From contig NZ_FNQM01000003.1 in NCBI RefSeq assembly GCF_900107585.1, forward strand, positions 372,001 to 436,000: a DNA stretch of 64,000 bases, read 5' to 3'. Both the position numbers and the translations under genes were made by a program. Below the pieces are notes generated by a model that was given only the letters and a program-made list of their open reading frames with translations, ran no database searches and was not told the origin of the DNA. Positions 24,160 to 32,030 of the stretch are shown one piece after another. Every line of letters starts with the position of its first letter. The stretch's first letter is position 1. The stretch is from Rubrimonas cliftonensis. GTDB lineage: Bacteria > Pseudomonadota > Alphaproteobacteria > Rhodobacterales > Rhodobacteraceae.

Positions 24160-25356
24160 TCAGGCGCCCCAGCGCCAGAGCCCCGCCCCCTCCCGCGCGT
24201 AGGCGTCGGCGAGCACCATGCGGTGCACCTCGTCGGCGCCGTCCACCAGCCGCGCCTGGCGGGCGTAGCGGTAGATCCACTCCAGCGGCGTGTCTGTCGA
24301 ATAGCCGCGCGCGCCGCAGATCTGGATGCAGTCGTCGGCGGCGCGGTTCAGCGTCTCGGCGACATGCATCTTCGCCAGAGACACTTCGGTTTTCGCGCGC
24401 GCGCCCTGGTCGAGCGCCCACGCCGCCTTCATGGTGAGCAGGCGCCCGACCTCGATCATGTAGGCCAGACCGCCCAGCTTCACGCGGATGGTCTCGCGGT
24501 CGGCCAGCCGCACGCCGAAGCCCTCGCGCGCCGCCGCGTAGGCGGCGGCGATCTCCATGGCGCGCTTGGCGAGCCCAAGCCAGCGCATGCAGTGGGTGAG
24601 GCGCGCGGGCCCTAGCCTGATCTGCGTGACCTTGAGGCCCTCGCCGACGCCCATCAGCCGCCTCTCGTCGGGTATCTCCAGCCCGTCGAAGGCAAGCTCG
24701 CAGTGCCCGCCATGCTCCTCCGGCCCCATGATCGGGATGCGGCGCTCGATCTCCCAGCCCGGCTGCGCGGCGTCGAACAGGAAGGCGGTCAGGCCCCGGC
24801 GCGGGTCGTCGGAGGTGCGCGCCATCAGGATGAACTTTTGCGCGCCCTCCGCCCCGGTGATGTACCATTTGCGGCCCCGCACCACCCAGCGGCCGCCACG
24901 CTTCTCGGCGCGCGTCAGCATCATGCCGGGGTCCGAGCCCGCGCCCGGCGCCGGCTCGGTCATGGCGAAGGCCGAGCGGGCCTCGCCGCGCACGACCGGG
25001 GCGATCCAGTCCTTCTGCGCCTCGGTTCCGACCTGATGGATCACCCGCATGTTGCCGTCGTCCGGCGCGGCGGCGTTGAAGCAGACCGGCCCGAACAGGC
25101 TGCGGTTCATCTCCTCATAGGCCGCCGCCAGCGCGACGAAGCTCAGGCCCAGCCCGCCGCGGTCGCGCGGGACGTTGGGCGCCCACAGCCCGGCGGCCTT
25201 CGCCTTGTCGCGCAGGGCGGCCAGCATCGCGGGCGGAATGTTGCCGTGGTCCGACAGGCTCGCCGGGTCGGCCTCCAGCGGCAGGCACTCGCGCGCGACG
25301 AAATCGGCGACCGCCGCGCGATAGGCCTCGGCCTCGGGGGGGAGCGTGAAGTCCAT
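24160..25356 (-). CDS. Acyl-CoA dehydrogenase
   Basis: 398 residues, full length for the family. Motifs: FAMTEPAPGAGSDPGMMLTRAEKRG (FAD/substrate loop), KWYITGAEGAQKFILMART, and the C-terminal QICGARGYSTDTPLEWIYRYARQARLVDGADEVHRMVLA, where catalytic-base and FAD-contact residues lie in ACAD C-domains. It oxidises an acyl-CoA with FAD. An SDR gene is 12 bases upstream on the same strand, so the two form an operon, possibly for a CoA-ester degradation route. Short- or branched-chain substrates are plausible but not proven. Confidence 0.94.
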   Translation of the reverse strand: MDFTLPPEAEAYRAAVADFVARECLPLEADPASLSDHGNIPPAMLAALRDKAKAAGLWAPNVPRDRGGLGLSFVALAAAYEEMNRSLFGPVCFNAAAPDDGNMRVIHQVGTEAQKDWIAPVVRGEARSAFAMTEPAPGAGSDPGMMLTRAEKRGGRWVVRGRKWYITGAEGAQKFILMARTSDDPRRGLTAFLFDAAQPGWEIERRIPIMGPEEHGGHCELAFDGLEIPDERRLMGVGEGLKVTQIRLGPARLTHCMRWLGLAKRAMEIAAAYAAAREGFGVRLADRETIRVKLGGLAYMIEVGRLLTMKAAWALDQGARAKTEVSLAKMHVAETLNRAADDCIQICGARGYSTDTPLEWIYRYARQARLVDGADEVHRMVLADAYAREGAGLWRWGA

Positions 25357-25367
25357 CGCGGCGTCCT

Positions 25368-26108
25368 TCAGGTCAGCGGCGTGACGAGGTGGCCGCCGTC
25401 GACCGGGATGATCGCGCCGGTCATGTAGGCGGAGGCGTCCGAAAGCAGCAGGAACAGCGGGCCGTCGAGATCCTCCGGGCGGCCGAAGCGGCGCAGCGGC
25501 ACCTTGCGCAGCATAGCCTCACCCAGATGCCCCTCGGTCATCTCGGTCGGGAAGTAGCCCGGCGCCAGCGCGTTGACGCGCACGCCATGGCGCGCCCACT
25601 CTACCGCCAGCGAACGCGTCAGATGGATCACCGCGGCCTTCGACGCCGCATAGGCGGCGACGCCGCGCCCCGTCCCGAAGCCCTGGATCGAGGCCATGTT
25701 GACGATGGCGCCGCCCTCGCCCGCCGCCATGGCGCGCGCCGCCGCCTGCGCGACGCGGAACGCGCCGTGGACGTTGACCGCCATCACCTGCGCGAACGCC
25801 GCGTCAGGCATGTCGAGCGCCGGGCCGCCCCAGGCGACGCCGGCGTTGTTCACGAGACCGTCGAGCCCGCCCAAGGCCTCGACCGCGAACTCGACCCCGG
25901 CGGCGACCGAGGCCGGGTCCGTCACGTCCATCGCCACGGGCGTCGCCGCGCCGCCGGTCTCCTGCGCGAGCCGCGCCAGGGCCTCCGTCCGCCGCGCCGC
26001 GGCGACGACGCGCGCGCCCGCCCGCGCCAGCGCCGCCGCCATGTGCGCACCGAGGCCCGACGAGGCGCCGGTGACCAGCACGCGCCGTCCGCTCATGTCG
26101 CCCGGCAT
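25368..26108 (-). CDS. Short-chain dehydrogenase/reductase (SDR)
   Basis: 246 residues from MPGDMSGRRVLVTG, chosen because GGGAGG lies 8 bases upstream; the longer frame to 26378 lacks support. NAD(P)-binding TGASSGLGAHM, the structural NNAG (DGLVNNAGVAWGG), catalytic Ser in NMASIQGFG, the YxxxK pair in YAASKAA, and the C-terminal APGYFPTEMT are all present, giving a complete classical SDR. It reduces or oxidises an alcohol/ketone. It is translated ahead of an acyl-CoA dehydrogenase in the same operon and is divergent from the HxlR regulator at 26371. Confidence 0.94.
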   Translation of the reverse strand: MPGDMSGRRVLVTGASSGLGAHMAAALARAGARVVAAARRTEALARLAQETGGAATPVAMDVTDPASVAAGVEFAVEALGGLDGLVNNAGVAWGGPALDMPDAAFAQVMAVNVHGAFRVAQAAARAMAAGEGGAIVNMASIQGFGTGRGVAAYAASKAAVIHLTRSLAVEWARHGVRVNALAPGYFPTEMTEGHLGEAMLRKVPLRRFGRPEDLDGPLFLLLSDASAYMTGAIIPVDGGHLVTPLT

Positions 26109-26309
26109 CCCCAGGACCTCCCGCACGTCGCTTCCGGAAGGCGAGCATCGCGCGCCGCTCGGCGCAGGGAAAGGGCGCCTCTGGCCATAGGACTTTGGCA
26201 GCCTCGCGCGTTGACCGGTCTGCCCGTATGATGAGTTTCGCGGGTGAAGCATGATCTCGCCAAGCCGTGCGGCACCCTGTCGCGCGTGATGAAACTGACG
26301 AATTAACTG

Positions 26310-26337
26310 TCGTGCCGAATTGACGTGAATGGCACGA
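26310..26337. promoter_or_regulatory. Candidate HxlR operator (dyad)
   Basis: TCGTGCC (26310-26316) and GGCACGA (26331-26337) form a perfect 7-bp inverted repeat with a 14-base spacer. It lies 33 bases upstream of the HxlR GTG start and between the divergent SDR and HxlR genes. Its size and place suit an autoregulatory site for the dimeric HxlR protein; binding is not shown. Confidence 0.45.
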
Positions 26338-26370
26338 TCCCGAACGACCCTGTGGCGCGGAGGCAATGTC

Positions 26371-26712
26371 GTGCGCAAGAATTCCGAAGCCGACCCCTGC
26401 CCGCTCTCCAGCGCGGTGGACCAGATCGGCGACGCCTGGATGCTGATGATCCTTTGGACGTCCTATGAGGGCGTGACCCGCTTCGACGACTACCAGAAAA
26501 AGCTCGGCGTCGCCCGCAACATCCTCTCGAACCGGCTGCGGCGCCTCGTCGAGCTGGGCATCCTCGAGAAGCGGCCCGTGCGCGAAGGCGCGCGCCGGCT
26601 GGAGTACCGCGTGACGCCGAAAGGCGACGAGCTGCGCGGCCCCCTGGGGGACATCCGCCGCTGGGGCCAGCGCTGGGAGCGCGATCTCCTGCCCTCGCCC
26701 GCGCTCACCTGA
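26371..26712 (+). CDS. HxlR-family transcriptional regulator
   Basis: 113 residues from a GTG with GGAGG at 7-base spacing; an ATG at 26329 is less likely. The start VRKNSEADPCPLSSAVDQIGDAWMLMILW is the standard HxlR N-terminus with the PCP motif. The winged helix follows: RFDDYQKKLGVARNILSNRLRRLVELGILEKRPV, EYRVTPKGDELRGPL. The conserved cysteine (about residue 10) could sense electrophiles or redox stress, as in YodB/HypR relatives. It is divergent from the SDR/acyl-CoA dehydrogenase operon, the likely target. Confidence 0.9.
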   Translation: MRKNSEADPCPLSSAVDQIGDAWMLMILWTSYEGVTRFDDYQKKLGVARNILSNRLRRLVELGILEKRPVREGARRLEYRVTPKGDELRGPLGDIRRWGQRWERDLLPSPALT

Positions 26713-26719
26713 CCGCGGC

Positions 26720-27607
26720 TCAGCGATAGCGGGCCAGCACCGTGCCCGCCGTCTCCATCGACACCGCCCGGCGGGCGGTGTCCTGCGCCGAGGCTGCGCA
26801 GCGGGCGTCGTTGCGCGCGTAGTTCTCGGCGCAACCCAGGGCGACCAGAAGCTCGGCCCGTTCGGCGGCCACGTCGCGGACGTAGCGGTTGAAGACGTCG
26901 CTTCCCTGAGCGGCGCGCAGCGCCTGGACGACGGTCTCGCAGACGACGCCCTGCCCGCGCAGCGCCTCGGCGAGACCTTCGGTCCGGCGCGGGCTCTGGC
27001 ACAGCTTCCACAGCAGATCGGTCTGCACGAGCGGATAGAGCCGGATCAGCGTGCGCAGCGACGGCTCCACGGCCTCGTAGGCCCAGGACGCCGAGAGCGG
27101 CGGCCAGAACGGATAGCTGTCGACGAACGCCCGCGCGTCGAAGAACGGCGTCGGGCCGGTCGGCGGCGGCAGGTAGCGCGAGGGCTGGGGCGGCGCGTCG
27201 AGCCCCTCGCGGCGGAACGCCAGCGCGCGGGTCCGACCGGCGTCTAGCACGCCCTCGGCGCTGATCGGGGCGATCACCACCGTGGCGCCGGCCGGCTCCG
27301 GCATCACCCGCAGATAGACGCGCTCGCCGCCGAACGCCGTCACGGTCTCCGCCGAGGCGCCGAGCGCGTCCGCCTCGAACGTGCGGCGGGCGCCGTCGGC
27401 CTCGATCAGCGCGCCGTCGAAGCGCGCGCCGTCGCGGTCGATCTCGAGCCGCATGCCGTCGGCGGCGCCAAGCCCGACATAGGCGCCCTGCAGCGCCTGC
27501 GCCGCCGCCGGCGCGGCGACCGACGCGGCGACCGACGCGGCGACCGCGAGCGCGAGGACAGCCAGCAGAGCGCGCAACACCGCCGCTCCAGTTCCCGCAA
27601 ATCGCAT
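26720..27607 (-). CDS. Secreted protein of unknown function
   Basis: 295 residues with a clear signal peptide (hydrophobic VLRALLAVLALAVAASVAASVAA, cleavage near AAAQA). The mature protein begins with a beta-rich stretch (YVGLGAADGMRLEIDRDGARFDG, RRTFEADALG) followed by an alpha-helical C-terminal half with several cysteines (LCQSPRR, VVCETVV, LGCAENYARNDARCAAS). I do not recognise a domain. It should be periplasmic. Stop lies 8 bases from the convergent HxlR gene; start is 100 bases from the divergent LysR gene. Confidence 0.65.
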   Translation of the reverse strand: MRFAGTGAAVLRALLAVLALAVAASVAASVAAPAAAQALQGAYVGLGAADGMRLEIDRDGARFDGALIEADGARRTFEADALGASAETVTAFGGERVYLRVMPEPAGATVVIAPISAEGVLDAGRTRALAFRREGLDAPPQPSRYLPPPTGPTPFFDARAFVDSYPFWPPLSASWAYEAVEPSLRTLIRLYPLVQTDLLWKLCQSPRRTEGLAEALRGQGVVCETVVQALRAAQGSDVFNRYVRDVAAERAELLVALGCAENYARNDARCAASAQDTARRAVSMETAGTVLARYR

Positions 27608-27706
27608 TTGCCCCTCCCCACCCGTGCCTCGCAGCTATAGCCTGCGGCGACACGATTTGTGGAGGGGCGGCGGCATGGCCGGCGAATTGAAGCGGAACTG
27701 CGTCGC

Positions 27707-28600
27707 ATGACGATGGACTGGGACAAGCTGCGCGTCTTTCACGCCGTCGCCGAGGCCGGCAGCCTCACCCATGCCGGCGAGACGCTGCATCTCAGCCAGT
27801 CGGCGGTGAGCCGCCAGATCCGCGGACTCGAGGAACATCTCGGCGTCACGCTGTTTCACCGCCATGCGCGCGGGCTGATCCTGACCGAGCAGGGCGAGCT
27901 CCTGCGCGAGGCGACGCGCGACATGACGCGCAAGCTCGTCGCCGCGTCGGCGCGCATCCGCGACAGCAAGGACGAGGTGTTCGGCCAACTCCGCGTCACC
28001 ACCACGGTCGGCTTCGGCGCCATGTGGCTGACGCCGCGGCTGCCGCGCTTCTTCGGCGAGTTCCCCGACATCTCGGTGGACCTGCTCATGACGGAGAACG
28101 TGCTCGATCTGCCGATGCGTGAGGCCGACGTGGCGATTCGGATGCGCGAGCCGCAGCAGGCCGACCTCATCCGACGCCCGCTCTTCGACGTCACCATGCG
28201 GTTCTACGCGTCGAAGGCCTATGTCGAGCGCCATGGCGCGCCGCAGACCGAGGAGGAGCTGCGGGCGCACCGCCTCATCAGCTTCAGCCCGAACGCGCGC
28301 CAGCCGGCGCCGGTGGGCTTCTGGATCAACGCGCAGCTGGAGCTCGCCCATCGCTCGACGCTGCTGATGAACAACTACTTCGCGATGCTGCAGGCGGCCG
28401 AGCACGCGCTGGGCGTCGCGATTCTGCCTGATTATCTGGCGGTCGATCATCCGGAGCTGACGCTTGTGGCGCCGAGGCTGCACAGCCCGGCCTTCACGGT
28501 CTACTTCGCCTACCCCGAGGAGTTGCGCCGCTCGCGCCGCGTCGAGGTGTTTCGCGACTTCATCGCCGCCGAAGTCGAAACGTTCCGCGCCGCCACCTGA
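27707..28600 (+). CDS. LysR-family transcriptional regulator
   Basis: 297 residues from MTMDWDKLRVFHAVAEAGSL. The winged helix-turn-helix covers residues 5-65 (SLTHAGETLHLSQSAVSRQIRGLEEHLGVTLFHR). The periplasmic-binding-like effector domain runs from about 93 to 290 (GQLRVTTTVGFGAMWLTPRLPRFFGEFPDISVDLLMTEN, VAIRMREP). This is the usual tetrameric LysR type with a small-molecule effector domain. The divergent gene is the unknown secreted protein, so no metabolic target can be read from context. The strong terminator at 28775-28800 may end this transcript or that of a separate small RNA between them. Confidence 0.93.
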   Translation: MTMDWDKLRVFHAVAEAGSLTHAGETLHLSQSAVSRQIRGLEEHLGVTLFHRHARGLILTEQGELLREATRDMTRKLVAASARIRDSKDEVFGQLRVTTTVGFGAMWLTPRLPRFFGEFPDISVDLLMTENVLDLPMREADVAIRMREPQQADLIRRPLFDVTMRFYASKAYVERHGAPQTEEELRAHRLISFSPNARQPAPVGFWINAQLELAHRSTLLMNNYFAMLQAAEHALGVAILPDYLAVDHPELTLVAPRLHSPAFTVYFAYPEELRRSRRVEVFRDFIAAEVETFRAAT

Positions 28601-28677
28601 TTTTGCACGACTTTCAACGCAGGTCATGCAGTCAGCGCAATACTGCATTGCAGCGAGGCATCAGACCTTTCTACACG

Positions 28678-28706
28678 TTGCACGATCGCGTCATCAGCCC
28701 TATCTC
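28678..28706 (+). promoter_or_regulatory. Strong candidate sigma-70 promoter for a small RNA
   Basis: TTGCAC (28678-28683), exactly 17 bases, then TATCTC (28701-28706). A transcript starting near 28711-28714 would end at the T-run 28794-28800. No gene on the plus strand begins in this interval, so a non-coding product is implied. Confidence 0.6.
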
Positions 28707-28712
28707 TGATGA

Positions 28713-28800
28713 CGAGACGTGTCGAACTGCATCATCTTGTTGCATTTCGACCATCTCAACCTCCCTGTTGGACTGGCCGGGCTTAGCCCGGCCTTTTTTT
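28713..28800 (+). ncRNA. Candidate small RNA (~88 nt) with CUCCCU hairpin loop and intrinsic terminator
   Basis: Three independent signals line up: a promoter-like TTGCAC-N17-TATCTC upstream, an internal hairpin CAAC-CTCCCT-GTTG (28757-28770) whose loop is complementary to ribosome-binding sites, and a textbook Rho-independent terminator (28775-28800). The interval is less GC-rich than its neighbours and contains no credible ORF. An unpaired CUCCC loop is typical of alphaproteobacterial trans-acting sRNAs that block translation starts. It might instead be the 3'-UTR of the LysR gene at 27707. Family assignment needs a covariance-model search. Confidence 0.55.
28775..28800 (+). terminator. Rho-independent terminator
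   Basis: GGCCGGGC (28775-28782), loop TTA, GCCCGGCC (28786-28793), then seven T. It ends the candidate sRNA and probably also any LysR read-through. Confidence 0.9.
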
Positions 28801-28960
28801 CGGCGCCGAGGAGCGCGCGGAGTTCCGACGGCTGAGCCGGCGCACCGCCGCCATGTGGCCGGTCTCGACGCAGGGACGGAGGCGGCCGAGGCGCAGGGCC
28901 ATCGCCATTTCGGCGTCGTCGCGCCGCCCGCCGACCCCGCCAGCGCCATGCCCCGCCGCG

Positions 28961-29020
28961 TCGCCGAGGTCCAAGCCGCGTCGCCGAGGTCCAAGCCGCG
29001 TCGCCGAGGTCCAAGCCGCG
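28961..29020. repeat. Three perfect 20-bp tandem repeats abutting the ureidoglycolate lyase stop
   Basis: The unit TCGCCGAGGTCCAAGCCGCG occurs three times without mismatch at 28961-28980, 28981-29000 and 29001-29020. The stop codon of the minus-strand gene begins at the very next base (29021). The 20-base unit is not a multiple of three and is not translated on the minus strand. The 160 bases between the terminator and this array hold no gene I can support. Confidence 0.9.
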
Positions 29021-29515
29021 TCAGATCGCCTCGATGACCGTAAGCGGCTCGGGGAGCTTGTGCTCCTGCAGGTTGTCTGCGCCGCCCCGGTCCACCACGA
29101 GGAAGCGCGCCGGCTGGTCCAGCGGCGTCAGCGGCGCGTGCCACACGCCGCGGCGCAGGTTCACCCCGACGCCGGGAGGCACGATGAACGCCATGGGCAT
29201 GCCGGGGACGCCCTTCTCGTCGGGCGCGACGACGATCATCCAGCGGTCCGGCCCCAACGGCACGAAGGCCTGGCTGCCGAGCGGGTGGCGCTCCAGCAGC
29301 GTCAGGGCGTAGGGGAACGCGACGGCCTCGCTCTCGAACACGCTGATCACCGGGCTGTCGTCGACGTCGACCTCGGCCAGCGCGTGGTGCCGAACGCAGC
29401 GCCCGTCGTTGATGGGGAGGCGCACGGCGCCCGGCGTCACGATGATCTCGCCGAAGGCGGAGAAGGCGAACTCCGCAAGCGGGCGGGTGCGGATGGAGCC
29501 GGGCGGCGGTCTCAT
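29021..29515 (-). CDS. allA: Ureidoglycolate lyase (AllA family)
   Basis: 164 residues, normal length. Family blocks: FSAFGEIIVTPG, INDGRCVRHHALAEVDV, FPYALTLLERHPLGSQAFVPLG, WMIVVAPDEKGVPG, GVGVNLRRGVWHAPLTPL (the histidine is conserved), FLVVDRGGADNLQEHKL. It cleaves ureidoglycolate to glyoxylate and urea, the last step of allantoin degradation. No other allantoin genes are adjacent. The gene ends exactly at a 3 x 20-bp tandem repeat, and is 25 bases downstream of the polyprenyl synthase gene on the same strand. Confidence 0.93.
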   Translation of the reverse strand: MRPPPGSIRTRPLAEFAFSAFGEIIVTPGAVRLPINDGRCVRHHALAEVDVDDSPVISVFESEAVAFPYALTLLERHPLGSQAFVPLGPDRWMIVVAPDEKGVPGMPMAFIVPPGVGVNLRRGVWHAPLTPLDQPARFLVVDRGGADNLQEHKLPEPLTVIEAI

Positions 29516-29540
29516 GGCGTCTCCTTCCGGCAGCGGCGGT

Positions 29541-30581
29541 TCAGCGCGCGCGGGTCAGCACGAAGGCCGCGACGTCGGCCAGCGCCTCGCGCAGCGGCCC
29601 GGCCGGCAGCGGCGCGAGCGCCGCCACGGCCGTCTGCGCGAAGGCCTCGGCGCGCGCGCGCGTGGCCTCGAGCGCGCCGCTGTCGCGCATCAGCTCAAGG
29701 GCCGTCTCGAAATCGCCCTCGCGCTGGTCGCGCCCCTCGATCACCCGCTTCCAGAAGGCGCGGCCGGCCTCGTCGGCGCGGGAATGGGCGATCAGCACCG
29801 GCAGCGTCGCCTTGCCCTCGCGGAAGTCGCCGCCCGACGCCTTGCCGAACGCCGCGGACGCGCCGCCGTAGTCGAGCAGGTCGTCCACGATCTGGAACGC
29901 CACGCCCAGCGCGTCGCCATAGGCCGCGAGCGCCGCGACCTGCGCCGCCGGCGCGCCCGCCGCCATGCCGCCGGCCTGCGCCGCCGCCTCGAACAGCGCC
30001 GCGGTCTTGCCGCGGATCACCTTGAAATAGACGTCCTCGCCGCCGGCGAGGCTGCGCGCCGCGGCGAGCTGGAGCACCTCGCCCTCGACGATCACCGCCG
30101 CCGCGTTCGAGAGCACCCCCAGCACCTCCACCGAGCCGGTCTCGACCATGAGCTGGAAGGAGCGCGCGAAGAGGAAATCGCCCACCAGCACGCTGGGCTT
30201 GGCGCCGAACACCGCGTTCGCGGTCGGCCTGCCGCGGCGGCGGTCGCTCTCGTCCACGACGTCGTCGTGCAGCAGCGTCGCGTTGTGGATGAACTCCACC
30301 GCCGCGGCGAGACGAATATGGTTCTCACCGTCATGGCCGCAGAGCCTCGCGGCTGCCAGCGTCAGGCAGGGCCTGAGCCGCTTGCCGCCCGCCCCGATCA
30401 GATGCGCCGCGACGCGGGCGATGAGGTCGGTGTCGGCCGCCTGCATCCGCTCCGCGATCATGGCCTCGACGCGGGCGAGTTCCGGCGCGATCAGCGCCTG
30501 AAGGCGCTCGAACGCCCCCTCGCCCGCCGCCTCGGCGACGGGCCTATCGGCGAACGGCTTCTGCGCGACGGCGTCTCTCAC
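29541..30581 (-). CDS. ispB: Polyprenyl diphosphate synthase (octaprenyl/solanesyl type)
   Basis: 346 residues. First aspartate-rich motif DDVVD at 106-110 (FIHNATLLHDDVVDESDRRRG) and second DDLLD at 233-237 (GVAFQIVDDLLDYGG); GGKRLRP near 66 binds isopentenyl diphosphate. GDFLFARSF is the region around which chain length is set. Trans-prenyl chain elongation from isopentenyl diphosphate yields the ubiquinone side chain. The N-terminus is slightly longer than the usual ~333 residues, so a start within the first 20 codons is possible. It is divergent from the DUF2007/TrmN6 pair. Confidence 0.95.
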   Translation of the reverse strand: MRDAVAQKPFADRPVAEAAGEGAFERLQALIAPELARVEAMIAERMQAADTDLIARVAAHLIGAGGKRLRPCLTLAAARLCGHDGENHIRLAAAVEFIHNATLLHDDVVDESDRRRGRPTANAVFGAKPSVLVGDFLFARSFQLMVETGSVEVLGVLSNAAAVIVEGEVLQLAAARSLAGGEDVYFKVIRGKTAALFEAAAQAGGMAAGAPAAQVAALAAYGDALGVAFQIVDDLLDYGGASAAFGKASGGDFREGKATLPVLIAHSRADEAGRAFWKRVIEGRDQREGDFETALELMRDSGALEATRARAEAFAQTAVAALAPLPAGPLREALADVAAFVLTRAR

Positions 30582-30655
30582 CGGCTCGGCCCCTTCTCGC
30601 GCGCCGCGCCCGGCGTCTCTGGCGCGGGGCCTCTGGCGCGGTCTATCATTGCGTC

Positions 30656-30886
30656 ATGGAAGAGCTGATCCGCACCACGGACCCGACAGTGCTTACTTTC
30701 GCGACCGCGCTCTTGCGGAGCGAGGGTATAGAGTGCTTCGAGCTGGACGTCCACATGAGCGTGCTCGAGGGCAGCCTCGGCGTGTTGCCGCGGCGCCTGA
30801 TGGCGCGCAGGGCGGACGCGTTCCGCGCCCGCGCCGTGCTCCGCGACAACGGGCTCGAGGTCAGCGCGGCTGGCGTCGGCGTGTGA
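30656..30886 (+). CDS. DUF2007 small protein (putative signal transducing protein)
   Basis: 76 residues: MEELIRTTDPTVLTFATALLRSEGIECFELDVHMSVLEG, then VLPRRLMARRADAFRARAVLRDNGLEV. This matches DUF2007, a ferredoxin-like alpha/beta domain about 65-75 residues long with no known reaction. Its stop overlaps a GTG start (GTGTGA), coupling it to the downstream methyltransferase, a pairing repeatedly seen in Rhodobacterales as far as I recall. Divergent from ispB. Confidence 0.88.
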   Translation: MEELIRTTDPTVLTFATALLRSEGIECFELDVHMSVLEGSLGVLPRRLMARRADAFRARAVLRDNGLEVSAAGVGV

Positions 30887-31707
30887 CGACGCCCGCCGTC
30901 CCCGTCGCGAAGCAGGGCGGATCGCCGGAAACCCGCGACGCCCCTCCGGAGCGGTTTCGGGACGAGGATCTGACGCGGGACGCCTTTCTCGGCGGCAGGG
31001 TGATCCTGCGGCAGCCGCGCGTGGGCTATCGCGCGGCGACGGATCCGGTCCTGCTCGCCGCCGCCTGCGCCGCGACGCACGGCCAGCGCGTGCTGGACCT
31101 CGGCTGCGGGGCCGGGGCCGCGGCGCTCTGCCTCGCCGCGCGCGTCGACGGGCTGGAGATCCACGGGCTGGAGCTTCAGCCCCGCTACGCAGCCCTCGCC
31201 CGGTCGAACGCGGCTCATGCAGGCGTCGCGCTGACGGTGCATGAGGGCGACGTCGCCCGCCCGCCCGCCGCGCTGCGGGCGCGCATGTTCGATCATGTCG
31301 TCGCCAACCCGCCCTTCTTTCCCGCCCATGGCGCCTGCGCCCCCGACGCGGGGCGGGACGCGGCGCGGCGCGAGGGCGCGGCGGCGCTGGCGACATGGAT
31401 CGACTGCGGCCTGCGCCGGCTGCGGCAGGGCGGATGGATCACGCTGATCCACCGCGCCGAGCGCCTGCCGGAGATGCTCGGCGCGCTGGCCGGCCGGGCC
31501 GGAGACGTCGCGCTGCTTCCCATCCAGGCGCGTGCGGGGCGCGAGGCCGGCCGGGTGCTGCTGCGCGCCCGCAAGGACAGCAGGGCCCCCTTCCGCCTGC
31601 TCGCGCCCCTTGTGATGCACGTCGGACCCGCCCACCTGAAGGATGGGGACGACTTCGCCCCCGAGGCGCTTGCGGTCCTCCGCGACGGCGCGGCGCTGCG
31701 CCTCTGA
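30883..31707 (+). CDS. TrmN6-like methyltransferase (tRNA1(Val) A37-N6)
   Basis: 274 residues from a GTG inside the DUF2007 stop. Rossmann-fold class I: VLDLGCGAGAAALCLAAR (AdoMet loop), HGLELQPRYAALARSN, and the NPPFF motif (VVANPPFFPAHG) diagnostic of N6-adenine methylases. The opening DLTRDAFLGGRVILRQPRVGYRAATDPVLLAAA is the typical TrmN6/YfiC start (G-x-R-A-x-T-D-x-x-L). It most likely methylates a tRNA adenine using AdoMet; the exact position is not shown. Confidence 0.88.
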   Translation: MTTPAVPVAKQGGSPETRDAPPERFRDEDLTRDAFLGGRVILRQPRVGYRAATDPVLLAAACAATHGQRVLDLGCGAGAAALCLAARVDGLEIHGLELQPRYAALARSNAAHAGVALTVHEGDVARPPAALRARMFDHVVANPPFFPAHGACAPDAGRDAARREGAAALATWIDCGLRRLRQGGWITLIHRAERLPEMLGALAGRAGDVALLPIQARAGREAGRVLLRARKDSRAPFRLLAPLVMHVGPAHLKDGDDFAPEALAVLRDGAALRL

Positions 31708-31841
31708 TCACCGTTTCGGATCGGCGCGATTCGCGAGCAAACTGCGCCAAATGCACGCTACGGTTGACCATTCTTCCGCGTGACAGAGCGGCGACGACCA
31801 TGCTCTACTTTCGTGACTGGTCCACTGCATGGAGGTCGCCA

Positions 31842-32015
31842 ATGAGCCTGCACTCGCACCTTACGGAGCTTCGCCGCAAGCACGAGACCCTCTCCGACCG
31901 CATCGAAACCGAGCAGCGCCATCCGGGCGCCGACGAGCTCGCGATCGTCTCCATGAAGAAGGAAAAACTGAAGCTCAAGGAGGAGATCACCCGCATCTCC
32001 GCACAGGTGCACTGA
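31842..32015 (+). CDS. YdcH/DUF465 family small protein
   Basis: 57 residues from an ATG with GGAGG seven bases upstream: MSLHSHLTELRRKHETLSDRIETEQRHPGADELAIVSMKKEKLKLKEEITRI. This is the DUF465/YdcH signature, a short two-helix coiled coil. Function unknown; conserved in alpha- and gammaproteobacteria. It is the last gene before the convergent exporter. Confidence 0.9.
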   Translation: MSLHSHLTELRRKHETLSDRIETEQRHPGADELAIVSMKKEKLKLKEEITRISAQVH

Positions 32016-32030
32016 CGGGTCGCGCGCCCT

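Noticed and set aside
28961-29020. Possible CRISPR array
   Set aside because: The 20-base units are contiguous with no spacers and only three copies, so it is a simple tandem repeat.
28603-29037. Plus-strand 144-codon ORF over the sRNA, terminator and repeat region
   Set aside because: It crosses a strong terminator and the tandem repeat, has low-complexity Arg/Ala-rich content and no domain.
30578-31635. Long minus-strand frames opposite DUF2007 and the TrmN6-like gene
   Set aside because: Arg/Ala/Pro-rich antisense shadows of GC-rich coding DNA with no conserved motif.
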